A stretch of DNA of 64,000 nucleotides from Bacteroides sp. (GTDB taxonomy: Bacteria; Bacteroidota; Bacteroidia; Bacteroidales; Bacteroidaceae). The notes below the pieces were generated by a model. The model did not search any database. It worked only from the letters and a program-made list of their open reading frames with translations, and was not told where the DNA came from. Made by a program: the position numbers and the translations under genes. The DNA lies in NCBI RefSeq assembly GCF_028690125.1, contig NZ_JAQVBV010000012.1:62001-126000 (forward strand), read 5' to 3'. Positions 48,324 to 57,800 of this stretch are shown in pieces. The stretch's first letter is position 1. Each line of letters starts with the position of its first letter.

Positions 48324-50330
48324 TTATTTATACATTATCAACGCAGATTGAGCTGGAATGATGACTTCCGATCCGGTTTGGATCCCTAATCCGCGAACAT
48401 CAATCACACCATCCTTACACACTATTGTGTATTTTCCTGCAGGTACCATTAACCGCGCAGGTGTGGAACGAGAGTTAAATGCAACGATAATATCTCCCCA
48501 ACTATCGCCGTTAGCATGATCCTTCAGGCAGAAAGCGACCAAGTTACTTCCTTCTACCGGAAGAAACTCAAGGTGTTTCCGAACTATTTCCGCATCTCCC
48601 ATACGGAAAGCCGGATGAGACTTACGAAGATCAATCAAACGCTTATAATACATAAAAATATCTCCGTTCGTAGTTTTACGTCCCCAATCAATAGCATTTA
48701 CAGCATCGGGGCTTTTATAGCTATTGTCCACTCCCTGTTTATCACGCATGATTTCTTCTCCGGCATAAATAAAAGGAATACCTTGAGAAGTGAAAACAAC
48801 TGTTTGAGCTAACTTATCAAGACGGATCAGTTGTTCAAGAGTAATCCCCGGCAAACTGGCCTTTAGACGGTCTACCAGGCATAATCCGTCATGACAAGAT
48901 ACATAACTGATCATCTGGGTCGGTTGTTTCGCCCATGCTTTATGACTGTAATTCACCGAATCATAATATATTTGCGGATGTTCTATCGCCCCAACAATAC
49001 CAAATTTCAAACTCATTTCTCCACCCGGAACACCGGCAAGAAATGCACCTTTATCTTTTGCGCTCACAGGTCCGCACAATCCGTCACGCAATTCATCAGA
49101 GAAAGCTGCAATACCCGGCATACGAGACATATTGGCTTTCATTGCTAACGAATCCACTGGATACTGAGGAGATTCGGCAGCCCATCCTTCACCATACAAG
49201 GCAATAGTAGGATCGACTGTATTCACAGCTTCACGAATCGCGTTCATGGTTTCAATATCATGAATACCCATCAGATCGAAACGGAAACCATCTATATGAT
49301 ATTCTTTTGCCCAATAAAGTATGGATTCTATCATAAATTTACGCATCATCGGACGTTCGCTGACCGTCTCGTTGCCACAACCGGAACCATTCGCCAATGT
49401 CCCGTCTTCTTTATGCCTATAGAAATAGCCGGGAACAGTACGCTCAAAGTTACTGTCCTCTGTATTAAAAGTATGATTGTACACCACATCCATAATCACA
49501 CGGATACCAGCTTTATGCAATGTTTGTACCATTTGCTTAAATTCCTTTATGCGGGTAACGGGCTTATAAGGATCAGTTGAATAAGAACCATCCGGCACAT
49601 TATAATTTTGTGGGTCATATCCCCAATTATATACATTTTCATCCAACCTTGTCTCATCTACTGAAGCATAATCGAACGAAGGGAGCAAATGTACATGAGT
49701 CACTCCCAACTCAATCAAATGATCGATACCAGTGAGCAGTTTATCGGAATTCATCGTACCATGTTCGGTTAGTGCAAGATATTTCCCTTTGTTCTTCACA
49801 CCGGAAGTAGAATCTACAGAAAAATCACGATGATGCATTTCATAAATGACAATATCGGCGGGAGACTTCAAAGGAGGCCGCAGATCACTCTCCCAGCCTT
49901 CGGGATTTGTTGAATCCGAATCGATAACAGCAGCACGTTTACCATTGACACCGACAGCACGGGCATTGATTCCGGGTGTATCACCCTGCCATTTATCATT
50001 GATTTTCACGTTAAAGGTGTAAAACTTCCCGAGTAGGTCTTTATCTACTATCGCCGACCAGGTACCATCTTCACCTGGCAACATTTTAACTGTTTCGCAA
50101 GCATGTCCACCTTCACCTGCATCATAAAGCATCAGACGTACCTCATCTGCCGTAGGTGACCAAAGCATAAATTTAGTTACCGTCGGAGCATATTCCATTT
50201 CGATCAGACTTCCCACACGAACCGGATACAATTCAAAAGAAGTATATTCCTTTTTCACAGAAGAACAACTCATTACTGTTGCCACAGCAGTTACTCCAAA
50301 TATTGCCAAATAATTCGTCCCTATCTTCAT
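48324..50330 (-). CDS. pulA: Type I pullulanase lipoprotein (GH13)
   Basis: 668 aa. Lipobox VMSC (Cys22). An N-terminal CBM48-like domain (KFMLWSPTADEVRLMLYDAG) precedes the GH13_14 barrel, with the pullulanase signature YNWGYDPQNYNVPDGSY. Other GH13 regions: VIMDVVYNHTF, GFRFDLMGIHD (nucleophile Asp), ALYGEGWA (acid/base Glu) and SYVSCHDG. It cleaves alpha-1,6 branches in pullulan, glycogen or limit dextrins in the envelope. No sus-type partners are in the window. It is followed by nothing related; ruvC lies upstream on the same strand, 34 bases away. Confidence 0.93.
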   Translation of the reverse strand: MKIGTNYLAIFGVTAVATVMSCSSVKKEYTSFELYPVRVGSLIEMEYAPTVTKFMLWSPTADEVRLMLYDAGEGGHACETVKMLPGEDGTWSAIVDKDLLGKFYTFNVKINDKWQGDTPGINARAVGVNGKRAAVIDSDSTNPEGWESDLRPPLKSPADIVIYEMHHRDFSVDSTSGVKNKGKYLALTEHGTMNSDKLLTGIDHLIELGVTHVHLLPSFDYASVDETRLDENVYNWGYDPQNYNVPDGSYSTDPYKPVTRIKEFKQMVQTLHKAGIRVIMDVVYNHTFNTEDSNFERTVPGYFYRHKEDGTLANGSGCGNETVSERPMMRKFMIESILYWAKEYHIDGFRFDLMGIHDIETMNAIREAVNTVDPTIALYGEGWAAESPQYPVDSLAMKANMSRMPGIAAFSDELRDGLCGPVSAKDKGAFLAGVPGGEMSLKFGIVGAIEHPQIYYDSVNYSHKAWAKQPTQMISYVSCHDGLCLVDRLKASLPGITLEQLIRLDKLAQTVVFTSQGIPFIYAGEEIMRDKQGVDNSYKSPDAVNAIDWGRKTTNGDIFMYYKRLIDLRKSHPAFRMGDAEIVRKHLEFLPVEGSNLVAFCLKDHANGDSWGDIIVAFNSRSTPARLMVPAGKYTIVCKDGVIDVRGLGIQTGSEVIIPAQSALIMYK

Positions 50331-50364
50331 CTTTCCCCATGATTACGACTTTACAACCTATAAT

Positions 50365-50931
50365 TTATTTCACTCGATCCGGATTCTTCGACATAAAATC
50401 TTTCCAACCACTATATCCTTTTTCCAACACCGGACGTCCCATTTGCAGAAAGTGACAATAGGCTGCTGCCAATCCATCCGTTGCATCCATAAAAGTAGGC
50501 ATATCATCTTTTGAGAAATGCAACATCCGTTGTAACATATCTGCTACCTGCTCCTTTGATGCTTGTCCGTTTCCAGTGATAGCCATCTTAATTTTCAAAG
50601 GAGCATATTCGGTGATTGGTATATCCCGACTTAATGCCACTGCCATCGCAACCCCCTGCGCACGTCCTAATTTCAGCATCGACTGCACATTCTTGCCAAA
50701 AAATGGAGCCTCGATAGCCAGTTCATCAGGCAGATAGCTCTCTATAATACTCAATACCCGCTCATGAATATGACGAAGTTTTAAATAGTGATTCGCAAAT
50801 TTACGCAAATCAATAATCCCCATCGCAATCATTTCTGGTTTAGTTCCATTCACTCGGAGAACCCCGTAACCCATAATTGTCGTACCAGGATCAATTCCCA
50901 GAATAATTTTTTCTTTTACCGGTTGAATCAC
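50365..50931 (-). CDS. ruvC: Holliday junction resolvase RuvC
   Basis: 188 aa. RNase H-fold endonuclease with the acidic residues in [19 protein letters not shown] and [13 protein letters not shown], giving the four-carboxylate active site. [10 protein letters not shown] is also a RuvC block. It resolves four-way junctions during recombination with RuvAB, which are encoded elsewhere. The start overlaps the stop of the DUF4286 gene by 4 bases (ATGA), so the two are coupled. Confidence 0.97.
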   Translation of the reverse strand: MIQPVKEKIILGIDPGTTIMGYGVLRVNGTKPEMIAMGIIDLRKFANHYLKLRHIHERVLSIIESYLPDELAIEAPFFGKNVQSMLKLGRAQGVAMAVALSRDIPITEYAPLKIKMAITGNGQASKEQVADMLQRMLHFSKDDMPTFMDATDGLAAAYCHFLQMGRPVLEKGYSGWKDFMSKNPDRVK

Positions 50932-51230
50932 TCTATAACCTCCATCAATGTTGGAAATCCAATTACTTTATCTTCGAATATTTTTGTTAGTTCTTCATTT
51001 AAACGCACTCCCTGTTCCAAATGCCAACGATGCAATAATTCGCTACTTTCTACTTCCCACTGCAAAGAAAAAGCACTTCCATCATCGCGATGGCTCAATA
51101 TACGGCAGAGCCGGGGTGATTTCAATGTTCCATATTGTTCTATTTTGGGAATATAGCTTTCCTTTATCCAAATCAGAAAATTATCGTGTACAGCGTCGTC
51201 CACCTGAAAAGTTGTATTATAAATCAGCAT
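50928..51230 (-). CDS. DUF4286-family small protein
   Basis: 100 aa, soluble. [24 protein letters not shown] at the start and FPTLMEVIE at the end match a small Bacteroidetes family often coupled to ruvC. A ferredoxin-like alpha/beta fold is likely (beta-alpha-beta pattern), as in ABM-type domains. Function is unknown. It overlaps ruvC by 4 bases, and a -7 box lies 26 bases upstream. Confidence 0.8.
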   Translation of the reverse strand: MLIYNTTFQVDDAVHDNFLIWIKESYIPKIEQYGTLKSPRLCRILSHRDDGSAFSLQWEVESSELLHRWHLEQGVRLNEELTKIFEDKVIGFPTLMEVIE

Positions 51231-51256
51231 ATTTCTTGTTTAAAGTATTATTTCCG

Positions 51257-51264
51257 CAAACATA
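51257..51264 (-). promoter_or_regulatory. Bacteroides -7 element for the DUF4286-ruvC operon
   Basis: Minus strand TATGTTTG, 27 bases before the DUF4286 start. Confidence 0.45.
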
Positions 51265-51287
51265 GCAATTATTTCAGAATATTGCAT

Positions 51288-51295
51288 TATATTTG
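51288..51295 (+). promoter_or_regulatory. -7 element for tRNA-Ala
   Basis: TATATTTG, 49 bases before the mature tRNA 5' end. Confidence 0.45.
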
Positions 51296-51344
51296 CGCGA
51301 ACAAAAATGGTCCGTTTACAAACGTTACCATTAAATAAAATATT

Positions 51345-51418
51345 GGGGCGTTAGCTCATCTGGCTAGAGCGTAACACTGGCAGTGTTGAGGTGACGAGTT
51401 CGAGTCTCGTACGCTCCA
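51345..51418 (+). tRNA. tRNA-Ala (anticodon GGC)
   Basis: The acceptor arms GGGGCGT and ACGCTCC pair with a G3:U70 wobble, the alanine identity element. The anticodon loop is CTGGCAG with GGC reading GCC. The T arm has GTTCGAGTC, and the discriminator base is A. CCA is not encoded, the next bases being CTA. The prophage integrase gene starts about 145 bases downstream, so the 3' end of this tRNA is the probable attachment core. Confidence 0.95.
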
Positions 51419-51420
51419 CT
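51399..51420 (+). other. Probable prophage attachment site (left end)
   Basis: The 3' part of tRNA-Ala (TTCGAGTCTCGTACGCTCCA) is the expected core, because the integrase and phage genes begin right after it. The matching copy would lie at the far prophage end, outside the window, so the exact borders cannot be set. Confidence 0.45.
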
Positions 51421-51561
51421 ACCTTTCTAAGGCTGAAACATCGATTAATAAAGGGTTTCAGAACCTCGACAAAAAAGTAAGAATTTCAAAAAAAAGCGTA
51501 TTTTGTCTCAAATTTGAGCTTTTATGCTTGTCGGATGCTTGTCCAAAGAAATTTTTACATT

Positions 51562-52809
51562 ATGATTTCACTATCTTTAGCCGTTGTTCCGGCGAAGGTC
51601 TTAGTAGACGGAACACACAAAATCAGAGTGGCAATTAACCACAAACACGAAACACGTTACATCGCAACGCGTTTCATAGTACAGAACATAAAACAGTTTA
51701 AAAATGGGCGCGTAGTAGGTAGAGACGACGCAGTTATTATCAATAAAAAACTTAGAACATTATTAGACGAATATCAGAATGCGTTAGATCGTATCAATAC
51801 TGACGCATATACATGCGGGCAACTTCGTGAATATCTTTCGCGATATAAATCGTCTGGAACAACTATTTCTCAACGTTGGCAAGAATATATAGATGAACTA
51901 AGGGAAGAAGGACGCGACGGAACAGCCGGACTCCATGAACTTTCAAAACGATATTTTAGCGAAAAATTTTCAGATGTAATGTTATTCGAAACGCTTTCTC
52001 CAAATACTATAATAGATTTTGAAAAGTTTCTACGATCTAAAAAAAGACTAGGAGACACAACTATTAGTATGCACATGAAGCGTTTTAAAGCTATTATTAA
52101 TGCTGCCAAAAAGGAAAATATTGTCAAATATGAGATTGATCCTTTTGCCTTTTATAATATGCCAGAATCAGCAATAAGAGAATTGGATATAACAATCGAA
52201 GAGTTCAATAAAATACGCAACTGCAATCCTAAAGAAAAGCCTTTAAAAATGGCGCGTGATATATTTATTCTCTCATATTATTTAGGAGGGATTAATTTAA
52301 TAGACTTAATGAATACCAATTTTAAAAATATGGAAATATTGGAGTATATTAGAGCTAAAACTAAACACACCAAAAGAGGAGAAAAGCGCATAAGTATAAC
52401 TATTCCAGATGAAGCGAAGTCAATTATAAGAAATTGGATTGATAAAAAGGGGCGATTAAATTTTGATTATAATTATTCTTATGCAAATTTTCGCAATTAT
52501 GTTACTAAACAAATTCAAAGACTTGCAAATATTTTAGGGATAAATAAACGCGTAGTGTATTATTCAGCCCGGAAATCGTTTGTCCAACATGGATACGAAT
52601 TAAATATATCTTTAGAGTTGTTAGAATATTGTACCGGGCAATCTGTGAAGAAAAATCGACCGATATTTAACTACGTTAAGTTTATGAGAAAACATGCAGA
52701 TGAAACAATTAGAAAAATTATAGACCATGTAAACGACGTTGATAAATGGGAAAAGCTAGAATACATTTTAACAAACGCAATCAATGCTTTTTACAAAATG
52801 AATGTATAA
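51562..52809 (+). CDS. int: Tyrosine recombinase (prophage integrase)
   Basis: 415 aa from the ATG at 51562; an upstream ATG at 51514 gives an unlikely extension. Residues ~5-45 form an arm-binding domain (KVLVDGTHKIRVAINHKHET), ~90-190 a SAM-like core-binding domain (LSPNTIIDFEKFLRSK), and the rest the catalytic domain. YYSARKSFVQHG corresponds to the HxxR box and IFNYVKF holds the presumed Tyr nucleophile. Some usual residues are changed: Lys stands after AR where His is common, and TGQS replaces LGHS. It inserts the phage beside tRNA-Ala. It is the only phage gene here on the + strand. Confidence 0.88.
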   Translation: MISLSLAVVPAKVLVDGTHKIRVAINHKHETRYIATRFIVQNIKQFKNGRVVGRDDAVIINKKLRTLLDEYQNALDRINTDAYTCGQLREYLSRYKSSGTTISQRWQEYIDELREEGRDGTAGLHELSKRYFSEKFSDVMLFETLSPNTIIDFEKFLRSKKRLGDTTISMHMKRFKAIINAAKKENIVKYEIDPFAFYNMPESAIRELDITIEEFNKIRNCNPKEKPLKMARDIFILSYYLGGINLIDLMNTNFKNMEILEYIRAKTKHTKRGEKRISITIPDEAKSIIRNWIDKKGRLNFDYNYSYANFRNYVTKQIQRLANILGINKRVVYYSARKSFVQHGYELNISLELLEYCTGQSVKKNRPIFNYVKFMRKHADETIRKIIDHVNDVDKWEKLEYILTNAINAFYKMNV

Positions 52810-52874
52810 GAGAAAAAATCATTTTTATTTGATACTAGCCCCGCAATTGAATTTTTTGCGGGGCTTTCTTATTC

Positions 52875-53270
52875 CTATTTACGTCTACATCCTATTCGCC
52901 ATACTATTATTAAAATAAGAGCAATTACTAGCCCAAACGCCCACCCGCCCAACTCCATCTTAATATTTTGCCATTTGGTTAAAGCCTTTTCAACCGGATA
53001 AGGAACATTAATACTATCAACCCGATTTATATACATCGTATCAGTCAGATTCTTATATTTATATAGATAACGATCTTTATAAATATAAATCGTGTCCCCG
53101 GAACGATCTACATAGACGCTATCACGTCGATAGATACTGTCGTACTGTATCTTATTGATATAGATACTATCTTTCTTCACCGTCTCAATCGGAATGTATT
53201 GAATACTCCGACAGCTTGTGAAGCATATTCCTGACATCAGGAGAACGATAAAATAAATTAGAATCTTCAT
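52875..53270 (-). CDS. Probable unimolecular spanin (u-spanin)
   Basis: 131 aa. The N-terminus is a lipoprotein signal (lipobox at FTSC, Cys20, or SGIC, Cys16). A periplasmic stretch of ~80 residues rich in Tyr, Ile, Asp and Arg follows (DSVYVDRSGDTIYIYKDRYL), then a C-terminal transmembrane helix (AFGLVIALILIIVWRIG) with a basic CRRK end. An outer-membrane lipid anchor joined to an inner-membrane helix is the layout of u-spanins such as T1 gp11, which fuse the two membranes in the last lysis step. Its position directly after holin and endolysin, overlapping the latter by 4 bases, supports this. Assignment is by topology and context, not by sequence match. Confidence 0.65.
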   Translation of the reverse strand: MKILIYFIVLLMSGICFTSCRSIQYIPIETVKKDSIYINKIQYDSIYRRDSVYVDRSGDTIYIYKDRYLYKYKNLTDTMYINRVDSINVPYPVEKALTKWQNIKMELGGWAFGLVIALILIIVWRIGCRRK

Positions 53271-53662
53271 AATTTCAAAACTTGTTTCCGGTTACGACCT
53301 TCTCTAAAAGATACATGTACCCACGAAAAGTTCCTTTCGTCGATTAACTGATCAAAGGTCAATTCATTTTTAATTATTTCAAATAGTTTTCGATTCTCTT
53401 CTCTACTTCCGACTGTTATGTCTGCCGCCTCTCCTAGCCTGTGTTGGCTTGACGTAGCGCCGTTTACGCTTCGATTAAGAATCGCACTACGATAACCAGA
53501 GCTAACCCGAATCGGTTTGCCGTATCTCTCGCGTAACGGGTCCAGTACATTATTTACTAACGCTGTCAAATTGATGATCGCTTCTGCCGTTGGGTAATTA
53601 TCTATTCCTTTTAATATAGCTGTGTCGGAATGAGACAGTTCTTTAATTGTGAAGTGTTTCAT
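53267..53662 (-). CDS. Phage endolysin, peptidase M15 type
   Basis: 131 aa. The zinc peptidase signature of the M15 D-Ala-D-Ala carboxypeptidase-like family is present: VSSGYRSAILNRSVNG, SSQHRLGEAADI with the metal-binding His and Asp, and WVHVSF with the third ligand His. Length suits a minimal catalytic domain without a wall-binding module or signal peptide, so it depends on the holin. It cleaves peptidoglycan stem peptides. It overlaps the holin gene and the spanin gene by 4 bases each. Confidence 0.92.
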   Translation of the reverse strand: MKHFTIKELSHSDTAILKGIDNYPTAEAIINLTALVNNVLDPLRERYGKPIRVSSGYRSAILNRSVNGATSSQHRLGEAADITVGSREENRKLFEIIKNELTFDQLIDERNFSWVHVSFREGRNRKQVLKL

Positions 53663-54138
53663 TTCGTTTCTCCTTTAAAATTACTGTTACTCATATACTC
53701 CGCGATAGCCTGTGCTATTTCGGTAGGACTGGTCCGATGTTTAGCAATTTCAGCCGCGAGGACCGCAACGTCAGATATTTGCTTCTTCGCCTTATCTTCT
53801 GCTTTCTCAAATATGCTGCGTACTTCGATTGCCGCGACTACCATTGCGCCAAGAATCGTTATAAAAGGGAAAATAGGTATATGGTAGTCGTAATAATTAT
53901 CTAAATACCACACCCCGGAAATCTGCATACAATCCACAACAACCAACGCAAGAAGCATATTATAATAACGAGCGATTTTATTAACTGTACGTTGCCAACC
54001 TTCACTTGTGATTTTTTCTCCTCGTTGTTTTGCCTTTCGGATTCCCGCCCAGAAGTCGAAACCTATAAAAAATAATGGCGTTAATAGAATACCAAACAAC
54101 ATCCATGCGACTACAAATAATTCATCTAATCCTTTCAT
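53659..54138 (-). CDS. Phage holin
   Basis: 159 aa. Hydrophobic segments at about residues 8-30 (VVAWMLFGILLTPLFFIGFDF), 55-75 (YYNMLLALVVVDCMQISGVW) and 85-105 (IPIFPFITILGAMVVAAI), with a charged helical C-terminus. FDFWAGIRKAKQRGE between the first two fits phage_holin_4-type proteins of Bacteroides phages. It makes the inner-membrane lesion that releases the endolysin. It is the first gene of the coupled lysis cassette. Confidence 0.82.
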   Translation of the reverse strand: MKGLDELFVVAWMLFGILLTPLFFIGFDFWAGIRKAKQRGEKITSEGWQRTVNKIARYYNMLLALVVVDCMQISGVWYLDNYYDYHIPIFPFITILGAMVVAAIEVRSIFEKAEDKAKKQISDVAVLAAEIAKHRTSPTEIAQAIAEYMSNSNFKGETK

Positions 54139-54165
54139 TTCTTTTATATATCAATTATTTATTAC

Positions 54166-54252
54166 TATATTTGCTCACCTTTGTTACTTTAACAAGTATT
54201 ATGTTTGTAAGTCGTCCCACTTGTGAGAGCAGGACGGTTTTTCTTTTTACTT
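54166..54252 (+). ncRNA. Possible small RNA in the lysis-tail spacer
   Basis: On + a -7-like TATATTTG (54166-54173) is followed by a second (TATGTTTG, 54200-54207). Next come a stem CGTCC...GGACG (54213-54236) and a T-rich run (GTTTTTCTTTTT), which together look like a promoter-to-terminator unit with no ORF. The flanking phage genes run on the minus strand, so a + strand transcript would be antisense to their leader. It may instead be part of a minus strand mRNA structure. Confidence 0.25.
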
Positions 54253-54543
54253 AGATGATAGCTCTCCTTTCACTTCATTCAATATGTTATCAAACATTGC
54301 AACATGTGGTGCTATTTCCACATCAGCCGGAAAGTTCATCGACTTATTACCGTTTTCAAAAGACATATAGCTTGAATAGGTACGATTTTCATTCATATCT
54401 ACCTTGTTGATATTACACGATAAACGGCGCAATTCATTCCCGTTATAGGAGTAAGATACCTGATACTCATACTCTCCGCTTCTTGCGATTGCTTCTACTT
54501 GTGTAGTTTTAGAATTCTCTGTTAAAACTTTACTTGTTGTCAT
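54247..54543 (-). CDS. Small phage protein, unknown
   Basis: 98 aa, soluble. The pattern is beta-strand rich (YEYQVSYSYNGNELRRLSCNI), with a helical C-terminus (FDNILNEVKGELSSK). It resembles no family I know. It sits between the tail fibre region and the lysis genes, 4 bases after the 91-aa gene, so it could be a fibre-assembly or minor tail factor. Confidence 0.7.
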   Translation of the reverse strand: MTTSKVLTENSKTTQVEAIARSGEYEYQVSYSYNGNELRRLSCNINKVDMNENRTYSSYMSFENGNKSMNFPADVEIAPHVAMFDNILNEVKGELSSK

Positions 54544-54547
54544 AATC

Positions 54548-54823
54548 TTACTGTTTTTGATTGTTAATACTATCTAGTTTCTCATATACGCTTTTCTTGA
54601 TGAAAGCTAGGAACTGTCCCACATCCATGTACTTACGAATGATTGCCGCTTTTTCCTCGTCCACTTCGACCTCACCTTCTTTGTATATCGTTTGAGCAAA
54701 ATCGAGTTCGCCCAAATCAGGAGTATTTTTGTAGATCGTGTTACCTAACTCTTTGCTCACATCGAACGTACTTTTATTCCCTTCGATGTCCGTTGCTTCA
54801 ATTTTTCTAAAGTCTATTTTCAT
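54548..54823 (-). CDS. Small phage protein, unknown
   Basis: 91 aa. Starts MKIDFRKIEATDIEGNKST; the second half is helical and charged (EEKAAIIRKYMDVGQFLAFIKKSVYEKL). It lies 14 bases after the fibre gene. Its first half resembles small phage proteins found next to tail genes, but I do not recognise a named family. Confidence 0.7.
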   Translation of the reverse strand: MKIDFRKIEATDIEGNKSTFDVSKELGNTIYKNTPDLGELDFAQTIYKEGEVEVDEEKAAIIRKYMDVGQFLAFIKKSVYEKLDSINNQKQ

Positions 54824-54837
54824 TGGTTTATTAATTA

Positions 54838-57800
54838 TTATAGATAATATATATTGTATAATATTCCGTCCTTAAACTGTAGAACGCCTGTTCGCGCAGC
54901 ACCATTAAGCCAACAGTGTGCTATACTGACATCTCCGGTAAGCCCGATCGAACCATTTACTTTAATACGCCCTGTCAAGTCTATAGCATAATCGGTAGAC
55001 CTGTTACCAGTACGTATAGATAGTCCGACTTGAGTAAGGCCGCCTGACGTGTTAATCATTACAGTGCCAGCCCCATTTGTAGGCCCAGTACCTGTTGGTA
55101 CTTTTGTAGAGAAATAAGCTGCTACCAAATCAGATACACCGGACGATCCCGGAACAGCCTTTCCAATACTAACATACTGCTGAGTAGATTCTAACATAAG
55201 TCCGTCAGGCGCTAGTACTAATTTATCTCCGTTACTAGAGGCTCCGATCGAGGTAGCCGTAATCTTAAAACCGCCGATCGTACCTTTAGTAGCTGCCAAA
55301 TTTTTAGCAATCAGAGTTTCTACATCGATAAGACTTGTTTTAATAAATCCGCCTTCAATGATTGTCGAATCTAATTTTGCCTTTGTAACCATACTTTCAT
55401 ACGCCAACGCGCCTAGAGAGTTTTTAAGTGTGTCAGTATAGTTTTTTGCAGAAACTAATGCCGAATTAGCCTTAGTTTGTGCATCTGTAGCCGCACTAGA
55501 AATTGCTCCACTTTTGGCGTTATTCGCTTTTGTAGTAGCGTCTATAGCAGCAGCAGAAATAGCTTCATTCTTGGCAGTCGCTATTTGAGCTGGAGTAGCC
55601 TTTCCGTTGATTGTTGATTGTGTCGCTGAGTCCATTGACGAAAATGTGACCTTTCCTGTAAAATCAATCTTTTTGCCGAACACAGAGATTCCGAATCCGT
55701 CGAGTAATATTTGCGATTTGATTGTGTCGGTAGTTGGACGGTCCTTTAAATCGACAACAGGAGGTGAGACTTCGGTTCTAAGATCAATTGTTTGACTACT
55801 AATTGTAAAAGCCGATGTACGCAGGATTATCGCAACTCCGACGCCACCTTCTACTTCTACTTTATATTTAGAACCGCCGCGTACATAAATATACTCATTA
55901 CTACTATTATTCATTTGACCAATGTTGCCTACGGGTACAACACTTGCATGACTATATGCGTGGTCCAATATTGTTCTTTGTATGCCAATTGTGCCCCAGT
56001 CATAAGCGTTCGTACTCCATTTGCATAAAACTGAAAAGCCGTTAGTATGCGTGCTCCAAGTTGGTTTACCGTAGCTGCTAGTTAGCGTTCTGCTTAATGT
56101 TATTGTATATGTAGGTATCCCAGTATACAAGCTGATAGTAACTGGATAATATTTGGTTTGGTCTAACCCGGTCGCATCGACAACCACCTCAGTACGTTTC
56201 GCCGCATTCGCCGCAATAGTCTCCGTTTGACTTTTTACAGTCAGCTTAATTGCGTCAGGGGTTATCTTTGCTTCGGCGAATTGCAAACGTGTATTGATTC
56301 CGTCTACGGTTGTTTGATTGGCTTTTAACGCAATGGATTTTTCTGTTTGTGTGATCCTCGTTTCTGCACTTTCTATCTTACTCACAAGATTACCACCCCC
56401 CCAGAAGCCTGTAACTATACCATTGATAATATTAGCGGATATAGCAACGCCACCCGATGAAGATTGTTTCCATTGCTCGAGTCCGTTACCCTTCCCAATA
56501 CCTTTTTGTCCGATCAACACATAAGAACGTCTACTAGACGTACAAGTCATACCACTACCACCGTAATTAGCCAGAACATTAGCGGTAGCAGTATCAATAG
56601 AGATTGCGTCATCGGAAATTACTACTATAATAGAGTTCGCGTCGATAGCATTTAGCGCATTGACAAAGTTCGTATAGTTTGAGCCGCCAGCATATACATC
56701 GTAAGCTCCTACATAAGAAAGAGCGAGGGAACTCTTTAAAATCTTACATAAAGTAAAACCTCTTCCGCCTTTATTTACTCTCGTCTCATTCAGCATAACA
56801 TAAGACGTACCTCCCGAATCTGTATTATGACCAACCGCTAGCAGGCGACCTATTTTATTATAGTCTGTTTTTGTTACTCGCTGTTCTATTAGTCCTGCCT
56901 GTTGAAGGATAGCACTTTCAGCAGTAGACACACGATTACCTAGTGAATCAAAAGTTGCTTGAGCGACTTTAGAAGAAATCTGAGTAGTATGTTGTGAAAT
57001 TGTCGATTCTGCACTACTTACCCTCGTTCCGAGCGAATTAAAATCTGATTGTGATACCTTTGACGTTATACTGTCACTTAAAACCTTAATCCCGGCGGCG
57101 TAGGTCGTTTTAGTCGTGTACTTATTTGCCGCGTCAGCGATATAATCAACTTCCGCATCGGTAATATCGAATACAGTTGCATAACATACATACCATATTA
57201 GAGGACTCGAAGCGATTGGCGCGGTACCATCAACCAAATAAAAATGTCCACAAGTCGAAAATGATCCCGATGATCCACATTTTAATTTATATACATATTC
57301 TTCCCATTTGCCAGTACCAATGTTAGATGTAAGCCAACCTTCTATTACTCCGCTTCCTGCGCTGTTTATTGCAAAACCTAGTCTGCGTCCGACTGGTATG
57401 TTTGCAATAAAGCGGTATATAAGACATTGATTAGCTCTTACTGCTGGAGGTTGGGCAAATCCCCCAAAACCGGGAGAAGCTGTTCCAGTAGTTGTGATTT
57501 TGAGACAATATCCAGACCCGTTAGGATTTCCTGCCACACCAGACACACGATTTATAGACACACCTGTTCCGCCTGAATTATTGTAAACGCCAATACCATT
57601 ATGGCTGTTAGTAAACGAAGGATCGCGATATAGCATCTTGCCTTTTGACATAGCCATAGCCAGTTCCGCTGCATTGGTAGCCTGTGCTGTTTTCGTTGTA
57701 ACCTCCGTTACTTTAAGTGTGATTTGATCCGCTTTCGCGTTAATCTCACTTTGTTTTGTTGTGACGGTTTGTAAAATTACAGCCGCACTATCGGCAGAAG

